A stretch of DNA of 64,000 bases from Planctomycetota bacterium (GCA_015075515.1 JABTUE010000002.1:62001-126000); one strand, 5' to 3'; positions 25,479 to 34,629 are shown, numbered from the stretch's first letter. Numbers and translations are program-made. Notes: generated from the sequence alone by a model not told the origin.

Positions 25479-26294
25479 TTACTCCTCCAGCGCTTGCAGG
25501 CTGGCGGAGATCTCGCCGGAGCCGGGTTTCATCAGGCCCAGCTTATTGGCGATGTACGCGCCGACGCCCACCAGAATCATCCCGGGAGCAAACAAAAGCA
25601 GGTTGAGCAGGATGATTCCGCGTTCGGCGTTGTGCTTTTCCTTGAACTGTTCGGCCGTTTCGCCTTTCGGCGTCTCGGCCGCTGCGGCGAGGTCGCTGAT
25701 CAGGTGGCTGCGTTTCACCGCGTAAGTTCCGGCCATCAGGTCGTGCCAGCCGCGCTTGTGTTTGTGGCCGAGTATCCAAAGAAGGCCCAGGCCCAGGGGC
25801 AGGATGCTCAACACCGTGGCCCAATAGCGGCCGCGCGCCATGCCCTTGCTGGGTTTGGCGAGATTGCGCTGCACAATGGAATAGCGCGCCAGCATCACGC
25901 CCCAGGTGCAGCCCCACACATGCAACATCCCCACGAAGTAGAAGTCGTAGAGCAGGAACTGCACAACCTTGCTGGCGAGCTTTGTGTAGCGCCGGTCAAG
26001 GCCGAAAATGCCTTCCTCCTGCCCCGGCAACGCGCCGAGAATCCACGCGATGATCAGCATCGTGGGCATCACGGCCACGCAATCAATCATGAACGCCAGA
26101 AGCCTTCGCCCCGGGCCGGCGAAGGCTTCGCGCGGGTAGTGGTTGAGGTCGCCGATTTTCGGGTGCTTGTCCGCAAGCCCTACAAGGGGGACCGCGGCGT
26201 CAACCTGCTGCTTTTCAGCCGGAGGCGCCGAAACAGCAGCCTGTTCCGTCGCAGGCTTTGCCCCGTAACCGTCCGGTTTGCGATCGTAGGCCAC
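25479..26294 (-). CDS. RDD-family membrane protein
   Basis: 271 residues from the GTG at 26294. A Pro/Ala-rich cytoplasmic N-terminus precedes the RDD domain, which has PGRRLLAFMIDCVAVMPT (the Arg-Asp helix), a second helix in VQFLLYDFYFVGMLHVWGCT and the terminal RGWHDLMAGTYAVKR typical of RDD. A charged loop and an additional helix (GIILLNLLLFAPGMILVGVG) follow, giving about four membrane spans. RDD proteins are inner-membrane proteins of mostly unknown or transport-related function. The gene begins 12 bases after the PmbA stop, same strand, so the two are likely co-transcribed. Confidence 0.85.
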   Translation of the reverse strand: MAYDRKPDGYGAKPATEQAAVSAPPAEKQQVDAAVPLVGLADKHPKIGDLNHYPREAFAGPGRRLLAFMIDCVAVMPTMLIIAWILGALPGQEEGIFGLDRRYTKLASKVVQFLLYDFYFVGMLHVWGCTWGVMLARYSIVQRNLAKPSKGMARGRYWATVLSILPLGLGLLWILGHKHKRGWHDLMAGTYAVKRSHLISDLAAAAETPKGETAEQFKEKHNAERGIILLNLLLFAPGMILVGVGAYIANKLGLMKPGSGEISASLQALEE

Positions 26295-26306
26295 TCCGCG
26301 TCCCGG

Positions 26307-27659
26307 CTAAAAACCCGTGGGGCTGCTGAAGCGCCACCTGCGGATCTTCAGGTCAGGCACCACAAAATTGCCGCCGAACAACGCGCCCCCCGTGGCGTGG
26401 GCCTGGTTACCGATCGCCTCAATGTCCGCAAAAGCTGACAAAAGGCTCTGGGTAAAGCGCATGTTCTTGACGGCGTGGCTGATCTTGCCGTTTTCAATCC
26501 AGTAGGTGCCGGCGCGGGTCATGCCGGTGATGCTCACGTCCTGGGCGTTGACCGTGTTGGTGTAGTGCAGCTTGGTGACCAGCAGCCCCTTTTTGGTGCC
26601 GGCCAGCATCGCGCCGGGGGTGTCGCTGCCGGTGGCCACCACCAGGCTGTCCGGGCCGGGGCCGCCACTGTCGGGCTGGGGGTTGGCGTGGCCGGTGTTC
26701 TTGCCCCCGCACAACGCGGCGCTGCGGCGGTCGTGGCACACGGCCGCAATCACGCCCTTGTCCACCAGCGTCACGCGCTGGCGGGCGAAACCTTCCATGT
26801 CAAAGGGCGTGCCGCCAAGCTCGGGGTGATAGGGGTCTTCGGTAATGGTCAGCCGGCTGTCCAGCCGCTTCTGGCCCAGTTCGCCTTTGTGAAAGCTGCG
26901 CTTTTCGGCAAAGCTCAGGCCGTTGCCCGCCAGCCAGCCGTAGAACAGCACCATTTCAGCCACCGCCGCCGGTTCAAAGATCACCGTGTATTCGCCGGGC
27001 TCCAGATCCCTGGGGTTGCGCGCGGCCAGCGCCTTTTCGGCGGCGCGCTTGCCCGCGGCCTCGACCTTCACGCGGCCCACATCCAGATCAAAACTTTCCG
27101 CCCAGCCTTCAACCGTGCCGCCGTCCACGAAAGCCGAAACACTGAACTCGGCCTTGGTACCGGCCTTGTACCCGAACACGCCGCGGCTGTTGGCATAGCA
27201 CACCGAACCTTCGTCGGTGTCAAAGATGCCCGCGCCCTCGATGCCCTGGCGGTCATACTCGGCCAGCACGCGGCCCACGGCCTCGGCGCGCTGGGCGGCG
27301 CTGAACTTTGCCGTGGCCTCGCGCCAGGCGGTGACGGTTTCGTACTGGGGCTGCTGGTCCAGCATGGGCAGCAGGTTGGAATCCTCGGCGCTGACTTTGG
27401 CCACGGCCAGCGCACTCTGCACACAACGGCGGATGCTGTCGTCGTCAAACTGGTTGACCGTGGCCACGCCCTGGCGCCGGCCGATCACCACGCGCAGGCG
27501 CAGCGAATCGTTGCTAAGGCCTACGTTCTGGGTGATGACGTTGTTGGAAAAGCGCGTGCTGTTGGTGACGGCCGAGGTCAAAATCACCTCGCTTTGTTCG
27601 GCATCCACCATGGAAAAGACTTTTTTGACCAGCGACTGCGCCTGTTCACGGGTAAGCAT
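26307..27659 (-). CDS. pmbA: PmbA/TldE family protein (metalloprotease partner)
   Basis: 450 residues starting MLTREQAQSLVKKVFSMVDA with CCCGGAG upstream. It matches the TldD/TldE fold: N-terminal domain with FSNNVITQNVGLSNDSLRLRVV, middle LEPGEYTVIFEPAAVAEMV, GTPFDMEGFARQRVTLVDKG, and the C-terminal strand-rich end GGNFVVPDLKIRRW. No HExxxH is present, as expected for TldE/PmbA, the non-catalytic partner of TldD. The pair degrades unfolded peptides and matures some peptide natural products. tldD is not in the window. Confidence 0.88.
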   Translation of the reverse strand: MLTREQAQSLVKKVFSMVDAEQSEVILTSAVTNSTRFSNNVITQNVGLSNDSLRLRVVIGRRQGVATVNQFDDDSIRRCVQSALAVAKVSAEDSNLLPMLDQQPQYETVTAWREATAKFSAAQRAEAVGRVLAEYDRQGIEGAGIFDTDEGSVCYANSRGVFGYKAGTKAEFSVSAFVDGGTVEGWAESFDLDVGRVKVEAAGKRAAEKALAARNPRDLEPGEYTVIFEPAAVAEMVLFYGWLAGNGLSFAEKRSFHKGELGQKRLDSRLTITEDPYHPELGGTPFDMEGFARQRVTLVDKGVIAAVCHDRRSAALCGGKNTGHANPQPDSGGPGPDSLVVATGSDTPGAMLAGTKKGLLVTKLHYTNTVNAQDVSITGMTRAGTYWIENGKISHAVKNMRFTQSLLSAFADIEAIGNQAHATGGALFGGNFVVPDLKIRRWRFSSPTGF

Positions 27660-27908
27660 GCGGGCTCCGGGCTGTTTGGGGCATTGTAGCGCCACTTCGC
27701 CGCTGCCAAGAGAAAACCCGATTTCCGCGCATTGGTCTGAACCCTTGCCGCGACGCAAACGTATTTATGGTCAGCAGCGCCGAGGCCGGGCACCTTTGGC
27801 TGCCCCGCCTTGCCGCTGCCGCATGGCATGATGCAGCGGGGGCCTGGCGTGGCGGCCATCACCCAGTCCGTTGACAATCACGCCGCCGACAGGTCACCTT
27901 TTGCGACC

Positions 27909-28490
27909 ATGCCGGCGGGCGATGACCATTCACTGGAACTGCAACTGATTGCCCGCGCGCGCAAGGGCGACGCCGACGCCTACGGCCGGCTGGTCGAAAT
28001 GCACCAGAATCGCATCTACGCCAGCGTGCTGCGCATCGTGCGCGACGAACACCGCGCCTTTGACATCGTGCAGGAGGCCTTTGTGCAGGCCTACCGCGCG
28101 ATTGATACCTACGAAGACCGCGCCAAATTCAGCACCTGGCTGTACCGCATTGCGATGAACCTGATCACCAGCCACCACCGCTATGAAAGCGCGCAAAAGC
28201 GCGGCGGAGACAGGGGTAAAACCAGCCTGGATGTCGAAGGCATGCCCGAACCCGGCGCCGAACAGCGCGACCCGGGCGACCACGCCGCGGCCGGGGAAAT
28301 CGGGGCGATTGTGCGCGCGGCGATTGACGAACTGGAAGACGAATACCGCGAAGTCATCGTGATGCGCGACCTGCAGGACCTGAGCTACGAGGAAATCGCG
28401 GATCTGCTCAAGGTTCCGCCCGGCACCGTGCGCTCGCGCCTGCACCGCGGCCGCGAAAAGCTCAAGGAAAAACTCAAGCACCTGATGTAG
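27909..28490 (+). CDS. ECF-type RNA polymerase sigma factor
   Basis: 193 residues from the ATG at 27909 (MPAGDDHSLELQLIARARKG). Region 2 is clear (YGRLVEMHQNRIYASVLRIV, AFDIVQEAFVQAYRAIDTYE, FSTWLYRIAMNLITSHHRYE). After an acidic Pro/Gly linker, region 4 has EVIVMRDLQDLSYEEIADLL and VPPGTVRSRLHRGREKL, the helix-turn-helix contacting the -35. No anti-sigma factor gene follows. A TTGACA at 27871-27876 lies upstream but its paired -10 is poor. The upstream in-frame extension lacks sigma-factor sequence. Confidence 0.92.
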   Translation: MPAGDDHSLELQLIARARKGDADAYGRLVEMHQNRIYASVLRIVRDEHRAFDIVQEAFVQAYRAIDTYEDRAKFSTWLYRIAMNLITSHHRYESAQKRGGDRGKTSLDVEGMPEPGAEQRDPGDHAAAGEIGAIVRAAIDELEDEYREVIVMRDLQDLSYEEIADLLKVPPGTVRSRLHRGREKLKEKLKHLM

Positions 28491-28576
28491 CAGCCGCGAA
28501 AACCCGGTTTTGCATTATGGCTTTCGGGCCGCGAAACCTAGGCTTGCCGTGACACACATTGCCCAGGAGAACCGCC

Positions 28577-28786
28577 ATGGCACGCCTTGAATACGCCACG
28601 CTCGAATGGCTGTGGGACGTCGGCGCCCTGCGCGCGGACCTGCCCGGCGGCAAGACACTGTCCGGCAAGGGCGAGTACCCGGCTGTGGTCGAGATGCTGG
28701 GCAAACTCGGCAAGGACGGCTGGGAAGTCGTCACCTGCGCCACTTCCGCCAACTGGCTGTTCTGGACACTCAAGAGGCCGGCATGA
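28577..28786 (+). CDS. Small DUF4177-like protein
   Basis: 69 residues with a strong ribosome site (AGGAGAACCGCC). It contains VVEMLGKLGKDGWEVVTCAT followed by WLFWTLKRPA; the L-x-x-x-G-x-x-G-W-E-V turn with a final strand is the same layout as in the 114-residue protein next to dnaJ and resembles DUF4177. No signal peptide. Its stop overlaps the cupin start (ATGA at 28783-28786), so it is the first gene of a tight three-gene unit. Confidence 0.75.
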   Translation: MARLEYATLEWLWDVGALRADLPGGKTLSGKGEYPAVVEMLGKLGKDGWEVVTCATSANWLFWTLKRPA

Positions 28787-29154
28787 ACGGCAAGGTCAAC
28801 CTGGCCCAGGCGTTTGCGCGCATTGCGCGGCCCTGGTCCCCCACCATTGTGGGTGAACTCAACGGGCAATACGTCAAGCTGGGCAAGTTCGACGGCGCCT
28901 ATGTCTGGCATGCGCACGAAGCCGAAGACGAGCTGTTTCTTGTGGTTTCGGGCCGCCTGAACATCGAGCTGCGCGACCGCACGGTGGAGCTTGCCCCCGG
29001 CGAGTTCTTTGTAGTGCCGCGCGGCACAGAGCACCGCCCCGTGGCCCAGCCCGCGGCCGAAGTGCTGCTGTTTGAGCCCGCCGGCACCATCAACACCGGC
29101 AACGCGCCAGCCAACCAGTGGACACGCAAACCCGAAGAGCTGGACCGTCTGTGA
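28783..29154 (+). CDS. Cupin-domain protein
   Basis: 123 residues, starting in the ATGA overlap with the previous gene. Single cupin barrel with metal-ligand motif 1 WHAHEAEDELFLVVSGRLNI (two His and one Glu) and motif 2 LAPGEFFVVPRGTEHRPVA (last His). Such small cupins are metal-dependent enzymes or isomerases of varied function. The end overlaps the methyltransferase start (GTGA at 29151-29154), so expression is coupled in both directions. Confidence 0.9.
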   Translation: MNGKVNLAQAFARIARPWSPTIVGELNGQYVKLGKFDGAYVWHAHEAEDELFLVVSGRLNIELRDRTVELAPGEFFVVPRGTEHRPVAQPAAEVLLFEPAGTINTGNAPANQWTRKPEELDRL

Positions 29155-29909
29155 ACGCCGACCGGTTTGATGCCTGGACAGAATCGCTGCTGGAGCGTCA
29201 CCTGCGCGAGCTGACCCTGCGCGAAGTCGGCCGCGCGCTGAAGCAGCTTACCCAGGATTACGTGCAGCAGCGCCACCGCCTGGCCGGCGGCGCACTTGAG
29301 GGCCGGGGCAAACGCGCGGCCTTTGCCCTGTACTACGGCACGCGCCACTTTCTGCTGGTGCGCGAGGTGCTGAAACGCCTTGCACCCCCCACCGGGCCCG
29401 ACCTGCCGATTCTTGATCTCGGCTGCGGCACCGGCGTCGCGGGCGCGGCCTGGGCGCTTGAGACCGGGCCCGGGGCGCGCGTGACCGGTTACGACACCAT
29501 GACCTGGGCAATTGACGAAGCGCGCCGGACCTACCGCGATCTTGGCGTGCGCGGCGGCGCACTGAAGCAGGACATCGCGCGTCTGCGCTGGCCTGACGGC
29601 CCGCTGGCCGTAATGGCGGCTTTTACAGTGAACGAACTGGCCGACACCGAACGGGCAAAACTGCGGCAGCGTCTGCTGGACAACGCGGCGGGCGGCGGCC
29701 GGACCCTGATCGTGGAACCGCTGGCGCGCCCGATCACACGCGCCTGGTGGAACGACTGGGCCGGGGCCTTCACCCGCGCCGGCGGCCGGGCCGACGAATG
29801 GCACTTTGACCTGCCCCTGCCCGAGCGCATCCACGTTATGGGCAAGGCCGCCGGATTGAACCCGCGCGAACTGGGCGCGCGCACGCTGTGGCTGAACGGC
29901 ACGGGCTGA
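29151..29909 (+). CDS. SAM-dependent class I methyltransferase
   Basis: 252 residues from the GTG at 29151, which overlaps the cupin stop. Motif I for SAM binding is ILDLGCGTGVAGAAWA; the acidic end of strand 2 is VTGYDTMTWAIDEA and motif IV-like FTVNELAD follows. The helical N-terminal domain (YYGTRHFLLVREVLKRL) somewhat resembles Rsm22-like methyltransferases, but the substrate is not clear. A Cys cluster as in some Rsm22 proteins is absent. It ends the DUF4177-cupin-methyltransferase unit, convergent with atpG. Confidence 0.85.
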   Translation: MNADRFDAWTESLLERHLRELTLREVGRALKQLTQDYVQQRHRLAGGALEGRGKRAAFALYYGTRHFLLVREVLKRLAPPTGPDLPILDLGCGTGVAGAAWALETGPGARVTGYDTMTWAIDEARRTYRDLGVRGGALKQDIARLRWPDGPLAVMAAFTVNELADTERAKLRQRLLDNAAGGGRTLIVEPLARPITRAWWNDWAGAFTRAGGRADEWHFDLPLPERIHVMGKAAGLNPRELGARTLWLNGTG

Positions 29910-29922
29910 AACCACCCCAGCG

Positions 29923-30801
29923 CTATTTCTGAAGCGCCGCCGCGCCGCCCACGATTTCGGCAATTTCCTGGGTGATCATGGCCTGACGGGCGCGGTTGAG
30001 CGTGCGGGTCAGGTAGGTGATCATTTCGCTGGCGTTGTCGGTGGCGTTTTTCATGGCGGTGCGGCGGGCGACCTGTTCGCCGGCGGTGCTCATGGCCAGC
30101 ATGGTGTACATGGTCTGCATGACATAGCGCGGCAGCAGGTCTTCCAGGATGTCGCTTGCCGACGGGCTGAAGATGAAGTCGGACACCACACCGCCCTTGC
30201 CCGCGGTACCGGCCGGCGGGTCAATCGGCAGAAGCTTTTTGACCGTGGGCGGCTGGCTGCCCATGCTCTTCCAGTGCGGGTAGACCACCAGCACTTCGTC
30301 AATCTCGCGGTTCACAAACAGCTTGACGATCGGGTCCACAATCCGGCGGGCGTCTTCAAAGCTCGGCTTGTCGGTCACGTCGCTGATGCTGCGCGCGATC
30401 TGGTAGCCCTGGAACTTCAGGGTCGCGTTGCCCTTTTTGCCCACAACCTCAAGCCGCACCTCGCGCCCCTGGGCCTTCTGCTCGGCCACCGTGTTCTTGC
30501 ACAGGCGGATCAGGTTGGCGTTGAAGCCGCCGCACAGGCCGCGGTTGGCCGTAAGCAGCAGCACCAGTACGCGGCTGACCTTTTCACGCTTTTCCAGCAA
30601 CGGCAGGTTCATGCTGGTGCCGCCCCCGGCAATCGCGCTGATGATTTCATCCAGTTTGGCCGTATAGGGTCCGGCAGCCTGCACGCGCTCCTGGGCGCGC
30701 TTCATTTTACTGGTGGCCACCAGTTCCATGGTCTTGGTGATCTTCTTGGTCGAGGAAACCGACTTGATGCGCTTGCGGATTTCCTTGGGGCGTTCGGCCA
30801 T
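29923..30801 (-). CDS. atpG: F1-ATP synthase gamma subunit, isolated from the rest of the operon
   Basis: 292 residues, close to the family norm. The N-terminal helix MAERPKEIRKRIKSVSSTKKITKTMELVATSKMKRA and the C-terminal helix (ATDNASEMITYLTRTLNRARQAMITQEIAEIVGGAAAL) form the rotating coiled-coil shaft; the signature near the C-terminus is intact. A Rossmann-like middle domain contains RGLCGGFNAN. Ribosome site AGAGGGA. Unusually, no atpA, atpD, atpC or F0 gene is next to it: the neighbours are a methyltransferase (convergent) and holB (divergent). Confidence 0.97.
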   Translation of the reverse strand: MAERPKEIRKRIKSVSSTKKITKTMELVATSKMKRAQERVQAAGPYTAKLDEIISAIAGGGTSMNLPLLEKREKVSRVLVLLLTANRGLCGGFNANLIRLCKNTVAEQKAQGREVRLEVVGKKGNATLKFQGYQIARSISDVTDKPSFEDARRIVDPIVKLFVNREIDEVLVVYPHWKSMGSQPPTVKKLLPIDPPAGTAGKGGVVSDFIFSPSASDILEDLLPRYVMQTMYTMLAMSTAGEQVARRTAMKNATDNASEMITYLTRTLNRARQAMITQEIAEIVGGAAALQK

Positions 30802-30874
30802 GGCAGTCCCTCTGTGGGCGCGCGAGTGTGTTGTCTGGCGCGCCGAAGGTCAAGAGGCCGAAAAACCCGCGTGC

Positions 30875-30903
30875 TTTCCATTCCGGGGCGGAAAATCCAC
30901 AAT
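30875..30903 (+). promoter_or_regulatory. Sigma-70-like promoter of holB (leaderless)
   Basis: TTTCCA (30875-30880), 17-base spacer, CACAAT (30898-30903), then the ATG at 30912 after 8 bases. The boxes are each two mismatches or so from consensus. No ribosome site precedes the ATG. Confidence 0.45.
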
Positions 30904-30911
30904 CCCGCCCC

Positions 30912-31880
30912 ATGCTCGGCCACGATGATGTGCGCCAATGGCTGTCGTGCGCGATTGCCGCCCGTCGCGTCGCGGCGGCCTATCTGTTTACCGGCCCCGA
31001 CGGCGTCGGCAAGGCCGGCATGGCGATACAGTTTGCCGCCGCCCTGCGCTGCACGGGTCAGGGCGGCTGGACCTGCGGCCGGTGCGGCGAATGTCTGCGC
31101 GTGGCGCGCGGCGTTCACCCCAACCTGCGCGTGTTCACCAAGCCCGCGGACAAAACCGAGTTTCCCGTCGAACTGGTGCGCGAGATCTGCGACGAGGCCG
31201 GCGTCAAGCAGCTTGAGCCCGGCGCCCGGGTGTTTGTGGTTCACGACGCCGACCGCTTCAACGAAAGCAGCGCCAACGCGCTGCTGAAGACACTAGAGGA
31301 ACCGCCCGCCGGGCTGACGTTCGTGCTGCTGGCCGCCAATGTGGCCGATGTTCTGCCCACGATTCTTTCGCGCTGCCAGCCGGTGCGTTTTGGCGCGCTG
31401 AACCCGGCCCAGGTCGAACAGATTTCGCGTTCGTGGGAGAACCAGCCGGTCAACCCCGACACACGTGCGCTGCTGGTGCGCGCCAGCCAGGGCAGCCCCG
31501 GCAGGCTCAAACGCATGCTGGAATACGGCACCTGGAACGCCGTAAGCGGGTTTCTGGAAACCGTGGCCCGTGACCCGTTTGCCGCCGCCGAAAAACTCGC
31601 CGAAAGCGTTCACGAAGCCGAAGAAAACGAATCACGCCGCGAACGCCTGCGCGAGGCCCTGGGCGTGCTGTCGGCCGTGCTGCGCGACCGGCTGGCGGGG
31701 GCGCTGGTACCCCAGGCCGCGCCACTGCTGGCGCGCGCGGCGCCGGGGGCGGGGGGGCCGCGCAATGCCGACACGCTGCTGGCGGCGCTGGAGCGTCTGG
31801 ATGACCTGCGGCGGCGCGTGGATGGAAACGCAAACCTGAAGCTGGCCTGTGACGCGGTTGCGCTGCAATGGCCCGCCTGA
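30912..31880 (+). CDS. holB: DNA polymerase III delta' subunit
   Basis: 322 residues starting MLGHDDVRQWLSCAIAARRV. AAA+ clamp-loader subunit: P-loop region YLFTGPDGVGKAGMA (the usual GK[ST] is GKA, so ATP binding is doubtful, as in other delta' subunits), a four-Cys zinc module around TCGRCGECLRV, the Walker-B-like VFVVHDADRFN, LLKTLEEPPAGLTFVL, and the SRC motif ILSRCQPVRF with the arginine finger. The C-terminal collar domain is helical. It loads the sliding clamp with tau/gamma and delta. The next gene, lptD, starts 33 bases later. Confidence 0.93.
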   Translation: MLGHDDVRQWLSCAIAARRVAAAYLFTGPDGVGKAGMAIQFAAALRCTGQGGWTCGRCGECLRVARGVHPNLRVFTKPADKTEFPVELVREICDEAGVKQLEPGARVFVVHDADRFNESSANALLKTLEEPPAGLTFVLLAANVADVLPTILSRCQPVRFGALNPAQVEQISRSWENQPVNPDTRALLVRASQGSPGRLKRMLEYGTWNAVSGFLETVARDPFAAAEKLAESVHEAEENESRRERLREALGVLSAVLRDRLAGALVPQAAPLLARAAPGAGGPRNADTLLAALERLDDLRRRVDGNANLKLACDAVALQWPA

Positions 31881-31912
31881 GCGTATGACTGTAAGGTGAC
31901 CGTCCGGTGCGC

Positions 31913-34549
31913 ATGAAAAACGCGCGGCTGCCGGTGCTGCTGCTGCTGACCGCCCTGGCGGGGCCGTTGCTGCACGCCCAGAGCCCGTCCGGCCAGGTCG
32001 AGATCTCGTACGCCGTTGAAGACGGCGCCGAAACATTCTGGGAAATCTGGCGCGAGGGCGACAACGGCCCGTTTGTGCTGGCCCTGCCCTATGCCGTGCG
32101 GCTTACGTACCAGGAGACCACGCCCGCGGCGCCCGGCGTCGCGCCGGTGACCAAACAACTGATTGTGCTGGCCGACCGCGCGCTGATCTGGTTTGAACCC
32201 GGCGGCGCCGACGCGGCCAAAGTCGCCAACGACCCGTTTCTGGCCATGCGCGCGGGGGTCAAGAACCTGCAATTCTACGGCGAAGGCCACGTGTGGCTGC
32301 GCTATTCGGCCAACGCCCAGAGTCTGACCCTGCGGGCCGACCGCGCGTACCTTGATTTCGCCCGCAGCCGCGTGGTCAGCTATTCGGCCAACGGCGAAGA
32401 AACCGTGGCCGAAGAGCTCAACCTGCGCGGCCGTCTGGACAACGTGCGCGCCCACGGCAGCGCCACGGATGAACCCGAAACCGGGAGCACCGGGCCACTG
32501 CCGCGCGTGGGCGCGGCGATCGGCGACGCCGCCGACACCGCCCGCGACCCTGCCCGCCACGAAGCCGTCGGCGCCGCGCCCAACGACGACGCCGTGCCGC
32601 AGCCCGCCGGCCGGCACAAATCGCTGCCGCAGGAGCGCGGCCTGCGGCTGTTTCTGCGCGCGCGGCAACTGCGCATTCTGTCGCTCAGCCCGCAGGAACA
32701 GGAAATCGAGCTTGAACAGGGCAGCATCAGTTCCAGTTCGCTGGCCGTGGCGTCGTATTCGCTGGCGGCGCGCGAACTCACGATCAAGCTGACACGCCTG
32801 CGCCAGACGGTGTACGTGTCGCGGCCCGCAATCCGCATTCTGGATTTTCCGCTGCTGACCTTCGGGGTGGACGACTACGCCTATGACCTGGACAGCTCGC
32901 CGCCGATCCGCCAGTTGGACCTGGGCCGCAGCCGCCAGTACGGGTACTGGTTCCGCACCTATCTGGACGCGATTGCCATTTACGACCTGCTGGCCGACCC
33001 CGAGCCGCCGTTTCGCGCGCTGCAGCTCGGGCCGCAGCTTGACTGGTTTTCCGAACGCGGCTTCGGCTACGGCGTGAACCTCGACTGGGGCGGCATGAAA
33101 CCTTTTGACCCCTTTGGCCGCGCCAGCTTTCGCGGCTATTCGATCCGCGACCGCGGCGACGACCGCGACCGCGCGCGCGAACTGGGCTGGTTTCCGCTGG
33201 AAAACCGCGACCGCGGCCGTGTGCTGGGCGCCTACAGCCACAACTTCGGCGCGGGCTGGCAACTGGACAACATCTTTGCCTACCAGAGCGACGCCAACTT
33301 CCGCCGCGAATTCTACGACCGCGAGTACGCCAACAACGAGCCCAACTTCAGCTACATCCAGCTCACCAAACGCAGCGGCGAACTCAGCTACTGGCTGCTG
33401 CTGGCGCCGCGCATCCACCCGTGGCAGGACCGCACCGAATACCTGCCCACACTGGGCTTTGACGCATCGCGTGTGCCCGTGGGCGATTTCGGCCTTCAGA
33501 TGTCCGCCCACGCCACGGCCTCCATGCTGGTGCTGCGCCCGCACGACGACACCGATCCGCGCCCCACGGTAACCGTGCCGCGCGTGGACGGCGCGGCCTG
33601 GTTCAACCTGCCGCTGGAGCTGGGCCCGCTGGCGCTGGACCCTTACGCCGGCGCGCGCACCACCATGGCCACCACGTTTCTGCGCATCAACCGCGACGCC
33701 AAACGGCCGACGCTGGGGCCTGACGGCACATTTGCCGGTCTGCGGCCCGGCGACGAGGGCGAACACGGGTACCTGTACCGGGTGATGCCGTTTGTCGGCC
33801 TGAACCTTCAGACGTTTTTCACCGGCACCTACCCCGACGTGAAGATCCCGGCCCTGGGCATAGACGGCCTGCGGCACATCGTGGCGCCGTTCGCGCGCTG
33901 GAACAACGTGCTGTGGAACAGCCTGGACGAAGTGCCCGAACGCGCGTTCATTCCCATGGATCACGTGGACGTACTGGACGAATTCCACGAAATCCGTGTC
34001 GGCATCCGCAACCGGCTTCAGACCCGCACCGGCGCCGGCGAGCGCCGCCAGACCGTGGATTACTTTGAACTCATGGTCGAACTGCCCCTGTACCCCCAGC
34101 GCCGCCGCGACAACGGCGGCCGGTTCTACGGCGATCTTGAGGCCACGGCCCAGTGGCGCCCCGCGCCGGGTTTCGCCCTGGCCGGTTCGATGTTCGTGGA
34201 TCCGGTCAGCGGCAACTTCAACCGCGCCAGCGCCAGCTTCCGGTTTGACATTCTCAACCTGGGCCAGGCGCATATCTATTACCGGCTGCTCAAGGGCCAG
34301 CACCAGGTGGTGGGCGTGCAACTGGACCTGACGCTTTCCGAGCTGTACCGCATCGGTGTCAAACAGGAATACGACCTGCAAAAGGGCCTGTTCCGGGACA
34401 CGCGTGTGGAACTGACGCGCCGGGTACTCGAGGCACTGGACGTGAGTTTTGTGTTCGCGCGCGACGCCGTCGAGGGCGACGTGGGCTTCTACATCAGCCT
34501 CAGCGCGGCCTTTCGCGCCCCGCGCGGAGGTTCGAGCCTGCTGCGCTGA
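31913..34549 (+). CDS. lptD: LptD-like LPS-assembly outer-membrane protein
   Basis: 878 residues from the ATG at 31913. MKNARLPVLLLLTALAGPLL is a signal peptide. Residues 30-300 are strand-rich repeats of the OstA/LptA type (AYLDFARSRVVSYSANGEET, ELTIKLTRLRQTVYVSRPAI). The remainder is a large barrel with alternating aromatic strands, the GLRHIVAPFARW segment corresponding to the LptD L-H-x-x-x-P motif, and a barrel-like C-terminus. LptD with LptE inserts LPS into the outer leaflet, so the organism very likely makes LPS. It directly follows holB. Assignment rests on layout and short motifs. Confidence 0.8.
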   Translation: MKNARLPVLLLLTALAGPLLHAQSPSGQVEISYAVEDGAETFWEIWREGDNGPFVLALPYAVRLTYQETTPAAPGVAPVTKQLIVLADRALIWFEPGGADAAKVANDPFLAMRAGVKNLQFYGEGHVWLRYSANAQSLTLRADRAYLDFARSRVVSYSANGEETVAEELNLRGRLDNVRAHGSATDEPETGSTGPLPRVGAAIGDAADTARDPARHEAVGAAPNDDAVPQPAGRHKSLPQERGLRLFLRARQLRILSLSPQEQEIELEQGSISSSSLAVASYSLAARELTIKLTRLRQTVYVSRPAIRILDFPLLTFGVDDYAYDLDSSPPIRQLDLGRSRQYGYWFRTYLDAIAIYDLLADPEPPFRALQLGPQLDWFSERGFGYGVNLDWGGMKPFDPFGRASFRGYSIRDRGDDRDRARELGWFPLENRDRGRVLGAYSHNFGAGWQLDNIFAYQSDANFRREFYDREYANNEPNFSYIQLTKRSGELSYWLLLAPRIHPWQDRTEYLPTLGFDASRVPVGDFGLQMSAHATASMLVLRPHDDTDPRPTVTVPRVDGAAWFNLPLELGPLALDPYAGARTTMATTFLRINRDAKRPTLGPDGTFAGLRPGDEGEHGYLYRVMPFVGLNLQTFFTGTYPDVKIPALGIDGLRHIVAPFARWNNVLWNSLDEVPERAFIPMDHVDVLDEFHEIRVGIRNRLQTRTGAGERRQTVDYFELMVELPLYPQRRRDNGGRFYGDLEATAQWRPAPGFALAGSMFVDPVSGNFNRASASFRFDILNLGQAHIYYRLLKGQHQVVGVQLDLTLSELYRIGVKQEYDLQKGLFRDTRVELTRRVLEALDVSFVFARDAVEGDVGFYISLSAAFRAPRGGSSLLR

Positions 34550-34629
34550 GCCGTGCCGAAAATCGCCCCCGGGTTCGCGCACCGGTTGCGCCGGGCGTGA
34601 CGGCATGTTTGGCTGGCACCGGAGTCTGC

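Noticed and set aside
31610..34606. 998-residue minus-strand ORF
   Set aside because: Antisense shadow of lptD; low-complexity Val/Gly/His composition and no start signal.
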